Shown: positions 38,602 to 52,190, counted from the first letter of the stretch. The stretch: DNA of 64,000 bases from Atrina japonica (GCA_030159075.1 BROG01000071.1:500501-564500); one strand, 5' to 3'. Notes: a model not told the origin generated them from the letters alone. Numbers and translations are program-made.

Positions 38602-38976
38602 CGTGAAAAATCAACTACTATGGATTTTGAAGAAGTTGGGTTAATAGAAAGTACTCGTGTTCAATATCTAAATTCGCCCAATAAAAGAGCTATATCTCCT
38701 TGTGAACAAGATACGTCAAGCGGATTCTCTCAGGATACCAGGCACTCGAATCAGGAGGGCATTTATCCCTGGCAATCAAGGAGTAAAATAACAAATCAGA
38801 ATACAAAACATGACAACAGAAACCTCAGATATGGAAATATTCATCGTCATCGTGAAATGGACACCACATCACTCGGACGTAAGAGGGGCTCTCAGTGTAA
38901 AGGACTCTCTCAATATTCGAAGCGACTGCAGTCGAGTAACCAGATAGAAGCATCTCACGATCATGGTAGACACTGG
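38602..38976 (+). CDS. Candidate 5' exon A of the ZNFX1-like gene
   Basis: Acceptor CTCATTTCAG at 38601 and donor CACTGG|GTAAAT after 38976; 375 bases, open throughout, phase 0 at both ends. An ATG at 38620 (MDFEEVGLIE, with A at -3 and G at +4) could be a start. The peptide is hydrophilic and probably disordered, with a basic run (LGRKRGSQCKG). It is homologous to the exon at 41193-41495 (RNLRYG, EMDTTSLGRKRGSQCKG), and homology continues about 40 bases into the following intron. Splicing to 44126 keeps the frame. It may be an alternative to exon B, be used in series with it, or be a relic of a tandem gene copy. Confidence 0.55.
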
Positions 38977-39321
38977 GTAAATATCGCCACAAATTTTCTT
39001 GTGCTTAAGAATTTAAAGGATTTGGTGAATAAATGGTTCTATAACATGCTTATGTTTAATAACTAAAGAAAAGAAATTAAAGGTGTTCCAGTGCAACTAC
39101 ATAAAGATGATCTTAGGATATGCACGACTACACTTATTACAAGTATGGTGTGATTGCTACTGAGATTTTATCCTTCAGTGATCTTAAATTCACTGAATCC
39201 CGCAGTTTACATTTACATCAATGAGGTTATGAGAATGATTATAATTGGCCTGAATAAAGTCCCAAATGTAAAACTGTTCACGATGTTATATAAAACTTTT
39301 GTTAGAAAGTCGTTTACATAA
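38977..39321. other. Intron sequence between exon A and a Penelope-like insertion
   Basis: AT-rich. Only the first 40 bases match the intron after exon B. No other feature. Confidence 0.4.
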
Positions 39322-40430
39322 ATATTCCACATAAAAAATTAAAAGAAAGACTTTTGTAGCATTATAGATTACTGTTTTTTCACTAAAGGTGATACCCGAA
39401 AATTTAAATATCTAGTCATTGACTATCCGGATACTTATTTTCTCCAACAACACTCTGATTCTACACATAAATACACTGAAGTTGATATAAAAAAATGCTG
39501 GAATTTCTAATAGACAATATATTTGTAATGTTCGGATACGTGGTCTTTCAACAAACTGTCGGCATTTCTATTGGAACCAGTTGTGCCCCTTTATTGGCCG
39601 ACCTGTTCCTTTATTCATGCGAAGCAGACTTCATTCAAAAACTGCTGAATCAAAAGAAGAAAAAGTTAGTGGTGTCCTTGAATTTGACATTTAGATATAT
39701 CCACGATGTTTTGTCTATTAATAATGACAATTTTCATACATATACCAATGCGATATATCCCAGAGAATTAGAAATTAAAGATACAACAGAATCAAGCACA
39801 CACGCTTCATACTTAGACATTTTACTTAATAAAGACACAGACGGTAAATTGGCAACTAAGCTATACGACAAACGCGACAATTTCGGCTTTTTCATCGTAA
39901 ATTTTCTACATTTAAGTAGTAGTAATAATCCCTGAGTAAATCCCTCAGTCACCCGCATATAGAGTTTATATTTCACAAATGATACGATATGCCAGGGCGT
40001 GTACAACATGTGAAGATTTCATATACAGAAGTAAACTACTCACTGACAAATTATTGACACAGGGATACTGAAAACTGCGTTTAATGTCAACGTTCCGCAA
40101 ATTTTACGGTCTTGTTTGCGATTACTCTGTTTCACTAAGTGAAATGTTGAGTAGATGTTGCCTTTTGGTTGGCGGTTTTTGAGACGTCTGTACCAATTGT
40201 GATGAGGGTTCACTCCTCACGTATGTCATTGGATTTGACTGTGGACTCACGATGGTTATGGCCGGTCGACAGGGGATACTTACACCTCCATGGCACCTGA
40301 TCCCACCTCCTGGTTTCCAGAGGTCCGTGTTTGTCCATTTTTACCGGATTTGTATCTATGTCCTGAACATTCTTTTGATTTATACTCTGGTATCTGAGAT
40401 TTTTTATATTTACATATTTAAGACTATTCT
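39322..40430 (+). pseudogene. Penelope-like retroelement copy 3, 5'-truncated
   Basis: Begins within IPHKKLKER.. of the reverse transcriptase. A long frame at 39495-39935 carries GISIGTSCAPLLADLFLYSC and RYIHDVLSIN, so the catalytic YIDD has become YIHD. The C-terminal part continues to about 40180 with frameshifts, then a 3' UTR block with CCATGGCACCTGATCCCACC to about 40420. It lies inside the putative intron between exons A and B. Confidence 0.75.
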
Positions 40431-41192
40431 CCCGCCACTTAAATTTAGAAGGAAGAACTACAAGAGCACACAAACCAACTGATATCAATGACAATTGCGT
40501 GATGAAAATAACGCATAAGACGAAATATCTCTATTTCATGACCGTATTACGAAACATTGAGGAAATAAAAGAAAAACAATGGTCCAAATTTTCAATGTTG
40601 TTTCACTTCAATGGTAAATTTCACACAGAACAATTTGCATATTAGGAATTATTTTTTAGAAAAAAAGCACTGTTTTTAACATAGAATCACAAATAATTAA
40701 CATTTTTTAAAGAACATCTGATATAAAGATAATAGCTTCCATTCATCATTTTGTAAAAAAAAAAAATTATATTGGAGTCAAGATTTTATTAATCAAGGAT
40801 ATTATAAGTCCGGTTGGTTGTCGTTACGATAAACTAGAAAAAAGAGGATGATAAAATATACTAAAAGCTAAAATGTACAAAATTGGTATTCTCAAGTCAT
40901 GTCTTGATGAACGACTGCATATAAATGATAACTGGATTACAGGTATAGGATATTAGGGTTAGGATTCATATGCCCATATAGTCACATGGTTATGCTCAAT
41001 TCTTTCTACGTTAACCGATAGACAATGTATATAAGAAATATATTACATGTTTTAGTCTCCCTGTGCTTCGAAAAGGGAAGGATACAGGAATGAATCCAAA
41101 ATATGCTCTGTAAAAATTGTAAGATACATTGTAGAAGAGATGAACTTACATGAATGGTCATCATATGTATATATAATGATCTCTAATTTCAG
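40431..41192. other. Intron-like sequence before exon B
   Basis: AT-rich; no exon or bounded repeat recognised. Confidence 0.4.
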
Positions 41193-41495
41193 CATGAACA
41201 ATCCACTTTTATGGATATAGTAGAAAACCGTGAGCTGATAGGAAGACATGACGACAGAAATCTCAGATACGGAAAAGTTCATGGAGAAGATAGTCATCAT
41301 GAAATGGACAACACATCACTCGGACGTAAGAGGGGCTCTCAGTGTAGAGGATTCGCCCCATTTTCAAAGAGACCCCGATTATCGTCTGCAGGGGTATCAA
41401 TGCCAACGCATATATATAATACATCAAGAATGGATTCGCTCTCCACGCAGTCGCGTCACCAGAGAGAAGTATCACATCTTTATGGGAGGCGACCG
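41193..41495 (+). CDS. Candidate 5' exon B of the ZNFX1-like gene
   Basis: Acceptor TCTAATTTCAG at 41192 and donor GACCG|GTAAAT after 41495; 303 bases, open, phase 0 at both ends. ATG at 41211 sits 18 bases from the acceptor, exactly as in exon A. It is shorter than A because about 40 codons after the start are absent, and it has a different serine-rich C-terminal half. It joins in frame to 44126 (..GRRP|HDCTVF..). Being the exon nearest the main body, it is the best-supported 5' exon, but no transcript data are available. Confidence 0.6.
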
Positions 41496-41887
41496 GTAAA
41501 TATCGCCACAGATTTCCTTGTGTTTAATAAGGGCAATATCATACGACATAGTTATTTTATGTTATTGCTGCATAGCTAAATACGAATTAGATGTCGTTGT
41601 TTCCGTAACGGTAACGTTGTTATATTAATCACTATAGCAACAAGGTTATTATATAGATCTTAAATGTTGACTTTAATTGCGACTTTTGAAATACATATAC
41701 CATGCATCTGATAATTATAAATATATTATATATAATGTTATCATTTTATAGGTCAAAGCTTAGTTTGAAAACTAACTCGAAATACCTTGTGAACATTCAA
41801 AGTCATCAAGTGAAAGGTCAAGGTCACAGGTCAATTTTAAAATTTCAACTCATTTAGCTTCAAAGAGTAAATAAAGATAGAGATGAC
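41496..41887. other. First part of the intron between exon B and the main exon
   Basis: AT-rich, with AAAGGTCAAGGTCACAGGTCA near 41813-41833 (nuclear-receptor-like half sites). No exon seen. Confidence 0.4.
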
Positions 41888-42136
41888 TTATGGATAACTG
41901 ATCTTATCCTTTATCTGTCCGTAATTATTTTGAATTTCTCCTTGATGCAAAATAATAATATCTTATCTATTGCTTCTATGATAGGCCCATGTTGTTTTGA
42001 TCTAAGAGGTTGTACCCAAAGATATTTTGAAAATACATCTATCACTACCAGTAAATATTTCGTATCTTAATTTTCTTTGGATAGGTTGGAGAAATCTGCT
42101 AGATCCATATCCCAAGGAAAATCTTTACCTTGAGAA
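41888..42136 (-). pseudogene. Broken retroviral-type integrase fragment
   Basis: Minus-strand translation gives WDMDLADFSNLSKEN, a stop, DTKYLLVVIDVFSKYLWVQP, then RSKQHGPIIEA and KIITDR followed by a stop. This matches the integrase catalytic core: first Asp in DxxLADFS, the VIDVFSKYxWV strand, and the second Asp in TDR(G). It resembles integrases of Maverick/Polinton-type or related elements; a Gypsy/BEL origin is possible. Two stops and missing ends make it a fossil. It lies antisense in the ZNFX1-like intron. Confidence 0.6.
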
Positions 42137-42540
42137 ATGACTCTATATTTCTTTTAAATCTATAACGTAAGGATCACGGAACCATCTTGCAACCAATGCT
42201 GTATTACCGATGGGCTAACGTTATAAACAATGCTATATTATAGATAGGCTAACGTTATAACCAATGTTTTATAATATATGGGCTAAGATTATAACCTTCC
42301 TTTTTTCATAAAATGGTAAATCTTAGTTGGTCTAATTTGACTTATAACATCAAAACATTTGTTTCTTAGATAATCTTTCCACCTCATCCTCTAAATCTAA
42401 AATAAACTCGAACATTATGTTTCCTATCATGTCCAAACATGTCTCATGCTATAGTACGTTTACAGGTAAATTTAACATGTAAATAGATGTGACCTCATTT
42501 TCATCGCTCACTCACCTGTAAAGCATACGTGTACAGGCAA
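42137..42540. other. Intronic stretch with a short tandem repeat
   Basis: GGGCTAACGTTATAAxCAATG recurs about three times near 42210-42300 with a period of roughly 40. No coding content. Confidence 0.5.
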
Positions 42541-43640
42541 ATTTAAAGGCCATAGGAAACAAAATTTATGAAATTTTTGTGAAGTTGAAAATACATACTT
42601 AAAAAGATATGTGCACTTTTAAAAAAATATCTCATCATAAAGCGTTGTTTGGTCGCCTTTTATATTACAGTTTCCACAGTCCTCGAGAAACGCTACATGG
42701 GTTATCCCGCCTGTCTGTGACGTCACACGAGAACAATTTCTCACAATAATTCAATGAATAGCTGTAGATGTATAATTATAAGATACAAAATCTTTTTAGC
42801 ATATTTAATCTATCTGAAGGAGAGAAGTGTGAAAATTGCTGAAGCGTGAAGACTTGAGTTGTCTTATCGATAACTTACCTAACCTTTGTTTTACTAATAA
42901 GCCATTGAACATTTAGAAGAAAAGTTTTAATAAATTAGGAAAATTATAATTACTTTTTTATTGGAGTGTTTTAGCACAGAATATAATTACCCGTAACGCT
43001 GACGCTGTATATTTACAAGTGATCGCATATGCTTGTTAAAAGATAATAGACTAATATACTTAGTGGTTTTTACAGCGAAAAATTTATAAAAATGGAGTAA
43101 CCGACTTTTTATACATGTATTTGTTATTTTTGTTTTGTGGATAGATGCAAAGTGAAGATGTTGACTTCGAATATTTAAAGTCCTTATGCTTAAAAAGATG
43201 TTTTTGTAATAATTATAACTTTAGAATATGAAACTGTAAAAACTCACAAATTCTGAATGTAAGACTTAATTTTCTCTATTAAAAAGACGATACAAACTCA
43301 TAATACACATGTACATACCGCTATCATAGTCGGTTACTTGATTTGAGTGTGCGAAATAGCGACTGGATTATAATCGAAATTGTTCACGTGTGACGTCACA
43401 TCAAGGGCATTAAGCGCGCAATCGAGACACCGATAAGTGAACGTTGATGGCAGAATAAACAAGTATCCTGTCATTTTACACCTCAGATAACTTGGCCATA
43501 TAACTTTTAAGTGGTTATTTTTGGGATATTTAAATAAAAGACAAACTTTAAAATCGTTACCTATAATCTTTAATCTATGAATAAAATTGACCTCATTTCA
43601 ATCGATCCCTCACGTCCATCACCTACAGGTGAGGGGCATA
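42541..43640. repeat. Inverted-repeat region with paired TGACGTCA sites
   Basis: TGTGACGTCACACGAGAACA at 42716 matches, in reverse complement, GTTCACGTGTGACGTCACAT at 43383. Inner GTAACCGAC (43099) pairs with GTCGGTTAC near 43330. It looks like a decayed element of about 1 kb. TGACGTCA is the CRE consensus. Confidence 0.5.
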
Positions 43641-43975
43641 CTGTATTTTCCTTTTAGATATCATTTAGGGACTAAGTAGCGCAGAACACTCCTTTTCTAT
43701 TCATCAATATATCATTAGTTTTGATGATGTATAGGAAATATACCGGAGAATATCTGTAAGAAATTTCAAGGTCATCGAATTAAAGGTCAAGGTCACTGCC
43801 CCAATCTGAATAATACCTTAAACTTTATATAGATTTGTCTGTAAGGATGGGTTCTCGGTATCAAGTTTATAGCTTTGGAGCTTTGATCTATAGATCACCA
43901 GAAGCTGTATCAAAACTTCAGGTCGAGTTTTGGTCGGATGGCCCCTTTTTGCCTCAATCAAAAACGTAGCTCTAG

Positions 43976-43977
<2 letters not shown>

Positions 43978-44040
<63 letters not shown>

Positions 44041-44041
44041 T
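43978..44041. repeat. (ATT)n microsatellite
   Basis: About 20 ATT units ending 84 bases before the main exon of the ZNFX1-like gene. Confidence 0.97.
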
Positions 44042-44125
44042 GATACAATTTTACTGAAAAACGTTTGTTGACATGAAATGATAAATAGATCAATGTCAAT
44101 TTATGTTATTTGCATTTCTTTACAG

Positions 44126-47100
44126 CATGATTGTACAGTGTTCTCGAACAGAACAGGCAGGAACCATGATTCTATCCAACACAAAGAATCTATTGATCAA
44201 TGCATTAACCGACTTTGTAACATTCCTTTGCGTTCTGATCGCGATTTTGAAGATTTTTATCTGAATCATTTAGACAATTTGGACAGCATTGCTTCGAGCA
44301 AAGAGCTTGGTGAGACCCAGGTGCGCTCTGTAATGAGTCTTCTGATGAAATTTGAACTGAAGTCAAATGCGAAGCTTTGCTGTGTTATTCGCAATAGCAA
44401 CATTTTAAATCGACCAGAGGTTTATGTAATTCTATCTACACTACTGAACGGTGTTTCCCAGGAAGAAATAAACGGAAAAGACATGGAATTTTTGCAGGCG
44501 ATCAAATCGGTCATTAGTATACTTGCTGATGACGAAAACACGCGTGAAACAGATATTCGGGCATGTTTAAATCTTTTGAAATCGATCATGCCGAATGTTC
44601 TTGCAAAACATGGCGAAGCTTCTGAAGTTGTCCAGCAACAATTGATATCGATAGAATTAAAATTCGATAAAAGTGCGACAGTAAGAAATGAAGCAACATC
44701 GAAAATTTCATCAGTATTCTCAACTGAGTTACAGGATGTATGTAAATGGGAAATTTTACCATCAAGTTCTGATATCCAAAAAAATAAAACTCCCCCTCTA
44801 GTACCCCATGGATTGGAACAAGCATTTAAATCTGATGCACATTATCTCGTAACACAGTTTTATTTGTTTCTTGAGGACTTCATTGGTCCACTACGAAGAG
44901 GAATTCAAGAATATATGAAGTATACGTTTGACCCCACAATGAAATCACGCTTCAAGGATGACAACATAAGACTCTACAGGCGTGTTCGATTGTTACAGCC
45001 AAGATTTTTATTAAAATCTGGTATTGTGTGGGATGTTCAGTTTGATGTTGGCACGCTTAAGAATATTCGATGGGATTCCTGCAAGTTTTTGCAATACGGA
45101 AATCTTGTCTGTTTGACCTACAATGGTTGTGAACACCTTGCATATGCAGAAATTGTGGACAGAGATACTACAAAACTGAAGAATGGCGTCTTGTCACTGA
45201 AATTTTTCTCTCCGCAGAATGTGGGTGTTTTGCTACGTGTTGATTCTTCACAGCTTGTGTTGTTAGAAACTAAATCATTTTTTCCTGTTTACCATCAAGC
45301 TCTTTCCATTCTTAAAAGCAAAGCAAAGAACATGTTGTTGTACAATGAAGGGATACCTTTTTCAAAACATCTAGTTTCTTACGATAGAAACGTATCCGAA
45401 CCATCCTACCTTTGTGATAAAGACGGGCAATCCATACGGGTGGATTTTTCAAGTCTATTGCAATACGGAACGAAAATGACCCCTACTGACTTTTCAAAAG
45501 TTCCAATCTTATCTAAAGACAGTTGGCCGTCTGCAGATGACCTCGGACTCGACATTTCACAGTACGATGCCATTCAAATGTGTTTAACTAGAAAGCTTGG
45601 AATCATACAAGGACCACCAGGAACAGGTAAAACCTTGATGGGGTTGCGTATTATAGAATTTCTCATGTATAACCAAACACAATTTAAGTCACATGCCCAG
45701 AGGCCAATATTACTTGTAAGTCATACCAACCATGCCCTTGACCAAGTACTTGAAGCAATTATAGATAAGGAAAAACTCAGACACCTTTTTACGAGAGGCA
45801 AACACCCATTAGTTCGAGTTGGCTCTAGAAGTGAAAGCGTCAGATTGCAGTCATGTACACTGGTTGCTCACCGAAAAAATATGAGAGCACTTCATTCAAA
45901 AAAAATATTTTATCATTTGCGAGATGTGACGGAAAGAGTTGAGAAAATACGTTTCTGTTTAGAACATTTAGAAAGCTGCATTTTACACGAGGATTTCCTT
46001 TTTCGAGAGGACATCATACCAGAACATATATATTTTGCCATTTCTGAAAAGAACTTCTGGCCAATTAACATACCACAGAACAGAACTAATATGTTAGAAT
46101 GGCTTCAAATTCCAATACCAACAACTGATTATCAATGGAATAATGATAGCTTTAGCCAAAATGTCCATGTACCCTCAGAGTTTGAATACTTTGACTTTGA
46201 ATCGCACGGAGAAGAAAATTACCGAAGGATTTTGGACGACGACTTTGATGAGGATGACTTCGATTTTTGCATAGACTCTTGCATGGCTGTGTCTAGAGAG
46301 TTGTTGATACCAAACGATAAGAACATGTTAATGCCATTCTGGAACCGATTTAATCTGAAGACACGGGAGCGGGTTTTAGCCTTCATCTCGGATAAAATCA
46401 AACGTACTCCAGCAATGTTTTGCTTCGAAGTAAGACGGATTAAAGATGTATGGAGTCTTCATGTGGAGGACAGGTGGCGTTTATATCGATACTGGATTAC
46501 AGACTTGAGAAAGAAATTCAAACAAAAAGAAGATTCTTATACCAATGACCTTGAAAGTCTTCGTCATGATTATGATGCAGAGAAAGAAAAAGAAAATGTC
46601 ATGATAATGAAAAATGCAAAATTAATAGGAATGACAACAACAGGAGCAATACAAAATATAGATGTATTGAAAAAAGTTGGCCCATGTATCATGATCGTAG
46701 AGGAGGCTGCCCAAGTGCATGAACAACATATTTTGGCATGTTTGTCATGTGATATACAGCACCTTATCCTCATTGGAGACCACCAACAGCTGCGACCTGC
46801 AGTCAATGACTACAGTTTGGTGAAAACCCATCATACAGACGTAAGTATGATGGAAAGGTTGGTGCTGAATAAAATCCCTTTTCAGCGACTTACCAATCAA
46901 CATCGAATGCGTCCGGAAATATCACAACTCCTAACTCCTGAAATTTACACAGATCTGGTAGACCATGACAGTGTTAAACATTACAGCCGTATCAAGGGAA
47001 CTGAACAAGACGTTTTTTTTGTAGATCATCACCAACCAGAGTCACAATCTGAGTATTCAACAAGTCATAAGAATGAACATGAAGCTAACTTCATAGCCCG

Positions 47101-49310
47101 ATTGTATCTTTATCTACGCCAACAAGGCTATCAACCATCCGTAATTACCATTATTTCTCCTTATAATGACCAAGTGCGCCTATTGCGAAAGACTGTGAAA
47201 GACATTGAGGACAAGATTGATAATGAAAGATATTCATATGCGAAGGGTGTTCGGATAACAGCAGTTGATAACTTCCAAGGAGAAGAAAATGATATTATTC
47301 TATTGTCTCTCGTACGCAGTAACAAAGAAAAGTCCATCGGTCATTTACATGACAGAAAAAGAATTTGCGTTTCTTTATCGAGAGCCAAAAAGGGTTTTTT
47401 CGCTATAGGAAATTTCCAGATGCTCAAAGAAAGAAGTAAGTGTTGGAATAAGATATTGTCAAAAGCAGGAGAAAACAAAATGGTCGGAAAAACACTTCGC
47501 CTGAAATGTCAAATCCATGATACGATAACAGAAGTGTCAAAAGCAAGTGATTTTGATAAAGCTATAGATGGTGGCTGCAGTCTTCCCTGTGAGACACAAC
47601 TTCAGTGCGGTCATGTTTGTGAAAAGAAATGTCACGCTGATAGGAACATTCATCTTAATACTTGCAAAAAAGTCTGCTTAAAAGAATGTGTGGGTGGACA
47701 TCCATGCAAAAAGCTATGCTATGAACCTTGTGGAAACTGTAAAGAAATAGTTACCAAAACATTAATCCAGTGTGGCCATCAAGTGGAAACGCAATGTTAT
47801 AAAGATCATTCTGAATTAAAGTGTACACAGAGATGTACAAAAATCTTAGAATGTGGTCACCAATGTCAAACATATTGTGGAAAGACATGCAACACTGTTG
47901 AAAACTGTAATGAACTTGTCAAGGTAAAAGGTCTCTGTACTCATGAATTTCAAGTGCCTTGTTGTACAAAAGATTTTCCCGTTTGCACTGTGCCGTGTAA
48001 TAAAATGCTGGACTGCGGTCACAAATGTCGAGGGAAATGTGGGGTATGTTCCATGGGTCGACTGCACATTTCTTGCCAGGAGAAGTGTAAAAGAATTCTT
48101 TTTTGTGGTCATATCTGTAAAACAAAGCATTCATGTTCATCACGCTGTCCGCCATGTAAAGAAGAGTGTCAAACCAGTTGTTCTCATCGTGGACGTAAAG
48201 GCTGTCCGAATAAATGCGGTGACAAATGTCTGGATTGCCGCGAACCGTGCGGGTGGAAATGCGTAGACACGTGTAAGAACAGATATCAATGTACAATGCT
48301 TTGTTATCAAGAATGTAATCGACCACCTTGTAATGAACCTTGCAGGAAAAAACTAAAATGCAAACACGAATGTGTTGGACTATGTACGGAGCCATGCCCA
48401 CGTCTTTGTCGCATATGTAACAAAGATGAATTATGCCAAATTATATTTGGAACAGAGGATGAAATTAATGCTAGATTTATACAGTTGTCAGATTGTAACC
48501 ACATTTTTGAAGTCACAGCTTTCGACAAATACATGGGTATATCTACGGAAGAAGACTGTCCGGACCAAGATCAATCAACAGTTGTAAAACTGAACTATTG
48601 TCCTATATGCAAAATACCTATAAGATTTAGCTACAGATACGCAAATGTCATCAAAAAGGTCTTGAATGATCTAAAAAAGATTAAAGATAAAATTGCAAAA
48701 GAGGGCATCGCCTTGCAAAGTGATTTTTCCAAATCAGAAATTTACAAAAAAGTCTTTGGTACTTTAAATGAAATTGATTATAGATTTACCAAAACCTTAA
48801 ATGACTACGTTCGTTCTAAATCAAATGATTCATACGAAGTTGGTAGTAAAAAAATGGTTTTGCTTAAAAGTCTGGCCAGTCAGTATTGCGTTGGAATGGG
48901 AAAACTTTCGCAAAACGAAAGCCACAGAAATGAAATAAAAATTCAGCTGTACTTCATCCTACAATGGATCTTAATCCAAAGAAGAATTTTCTCGGGTTTT
49001 GAATTGCAACAATATTCACAAGAAGTTGAAAGGTTCTCCCTTCTAATTCAATATTTTGTTCTGGATGAAAATATCAGGAAAACTGGAATTGAAGATCTGG
49101 AAAAGGAAAGAGAGGAGGTGCAGAAAGCAATCATTGCGTTACGTTGGCCTATAATAATACAGGATGAACAAGAACAAAAGATAAAAGAAACTCTGGGGCG
49201 GATCAAGCAGAAAGTTCCTGATTCAGGATTGGGTATTTCTGACGAAGAACGAAATATGATTTTAAAAGCCATGGAATTTTCGAAAGGACATTGGTACAAG
49301 TGCAAAAATG
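44126..49310 (+). CDS. ZNFX1: ZNFX1-like main exon
   Basis: The acceptor is TTGCATTTCTTTACAG|CATGAT. A strong pyrimidine tract and the unlike composition of the codons before it show that the frame upstream of 44126 is intron. The exon ends KCKNG|, donor AATG|GTATGA. Reading on runs into an AAT repeat giving Met/Ile runs, which is not protein. Confidence 0.9.
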
Positions 49311-49889
49311 GTATGATGATGATAATAATAATAATAATAAAAATAATAATAATAATAATAACAGTAATAAAATAAAAGTAAGAATTATGATAATAATTAC
49401 TTTTATAATTATTTATTTATTAAAGAAACACCTACACACACATACACACACACCGTTGTAATTAATGTTTTGAATAGTGTTAACAGTTGCGTGATCCATA
49501 TTTTTATCTCTGTATATTTAGAATAGTTTTTGTACAGATATACAGTAATTGTGAAAACAACAATTATTATATACTAAAAACATGTATTCCATGTCTTATA
49601 AACCCTGGAACAATATCATCCCTCGGACAGATATCGGAATTACGGAAGATATTGAATACATTACAAATTTTGATAATATATATATACACCAATCTTTTGT
49701 CCAGGACACGTATATGCCATCGGAGATTGTGGAGGAGCAATGGAACAGTCTAAATGTCCTGAGTGCAAAACAGAAATTGGTGGATCTAATCACAGACTGA
49801 GGGAAGATAATTGTGTTGCAACTGAGATGGACGGGTCAAAGTATGCAGCTTGGTCGGAACAAGCAAATATGGAGAATTATGAACTATAG
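44126..49889 (+). CDS. ZNFX1: ZNFX1-like (NFX1-type zinc finger) RNA helicase, main body
   Basis: Exons 44126-49310 and 49705-49889, joined at phase 1, give about 1789 residues plus any 5' exons (human ZNFX1 is about 1900). In order: a helical N-terminal region; an SF1 helicase core with Walker A GPPGTGKT at 496-503, motif II EEAAQ at about 859, motif III GDHQQL at about 884, NQHRMRP, VDNFQGEENDI and SLSRAKKG; a cysteine/histidine array of NF-X1 fingers at about 1151-1435 (repeats of CGHxC and CxxxC); a helical stretch; and a C-terminal RZ finger (GHWYKCKNGH..CGGAMEQSKCPEC). Family members bind RNA and act in antiviral sensing in mammals and in small-RNA inheritance in worms. The function here is inferred. 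No frameshift is seen. The ATG at 44078 is not the start. Confidence 0.93.
49320..49373. repeat. (AAT)n microsatellite just inside the last intron
   Basis: Begins about 10 bases after the donor of the main exon, with a few substitutions. Length changes here could affect the donor context. Confidence 0.95.
49705..49889 (+). CDS. ZNFX1: ZNFX1-like terminal exon (RZ finger half)
   Basis: Acceptor ATCTTTTGTCCAG|GACACG. GA completes a split Gly codon, then HVYAIGDCGGAMEQSKCPEC and KTEIGGSNHRL and a 29-residue acidic tail end at TAG 49887-49889. The Cys/His spacing continues the first half in the main exon and restores the RZ-type zinc finger of ZNFX1 and RNF213-like proteins. Confidence 0.9.
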
Positions 49890-51469
<1,580 letters not shown>

Positions 51470-52190
51470 TGACAAATATGTAAAGTCAAAAGTCAAGGTC
51501 ACAAGCAATTTAATAAACAGAAAATGTCATTTTCTTTTTTTTTAAAAATGATGAGTTTTTGTTTGTTTACATTTGAAAATTGTTTGAAAATTTTTGAAAA
51601 CTATTACAGAGACTAAAGTTGACAGATAATGTCATTTTCTGAAAACAAATGGTCATGTTTTTGTATACGTGTTTATATTGGAGTGGTATGAAAGTAACAA
51701 TGAAGAAGTTTAATCGGTTTTAAAAATCACGATCACAGAGACTTAACAGAAAATGTTATTTTCTTTAAAAGATTGACAAGTTTTTTTAAGTGTTTATATT
51801 AAAATTGTTTTAATGTTTTAAAGATTACAATTTGGAAGTTTAAGTTTGGTGTTAAATGTCAAGGTCACAAGGACTTATGTTAACAGAAAATGTCATTATT
51901 TTGGAATGGATTGGTTTTGAATACGTGTTTATATTGAAAAGTAGTTTGGAGTGTAATGAGAATAAGCTGAAAAACTTTAATTATCATGAAGGCAAAGGTC
52001 AAGGTCACAATTACTTGAATTAACAGAAAATATTATTTTCTTTTGAATTGGATGGTGTTTTATATACGTACATGTATTTATATTGGAATTGTTTTTTATT
52101 GTTATGAGGATTACTTTGAAACGTTTCATTATCAGTATGTCAAAGGTTAAGGTCACAGACACTTAAGTCAACAGAAAATGTAATTTCCTT
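51470..52190 (+). repeat. Degenerate tandem repeat of about 130-150 bp with AAGGTCAAGGTCAC sites
   Basis: About five units, each with GTCAAAGGTCAAGGTCACA, then TTAACAGAAAATGTCATTTT, then GTxTTTATATTGxAATTG. The half sites AAGGTCA match the monomer site bound by several nuclear receptors. Function is not shown. Confidence 0.75.

Noticed and set aside
40125..40150. TTTCACTAAGTGAAA palindrome as a regulatory site
   Set aside because: It recurs at the same place in each Penelope-like copy, where it encodes part of the C-terminus (VSLSE); element sequence, not a host site.
44078..44125. ATG at 44078 as start of the helicase
   Set aside because: The codons before 44126 cover a pyrimidine tract and an AG acceptor; homologous 5' exons exist upstream in matching phase.
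47919..48401. Minus-strand ORF of 160 residues
   Set aside because: Antisense shadow of the cysteine-rich zinc finger array.
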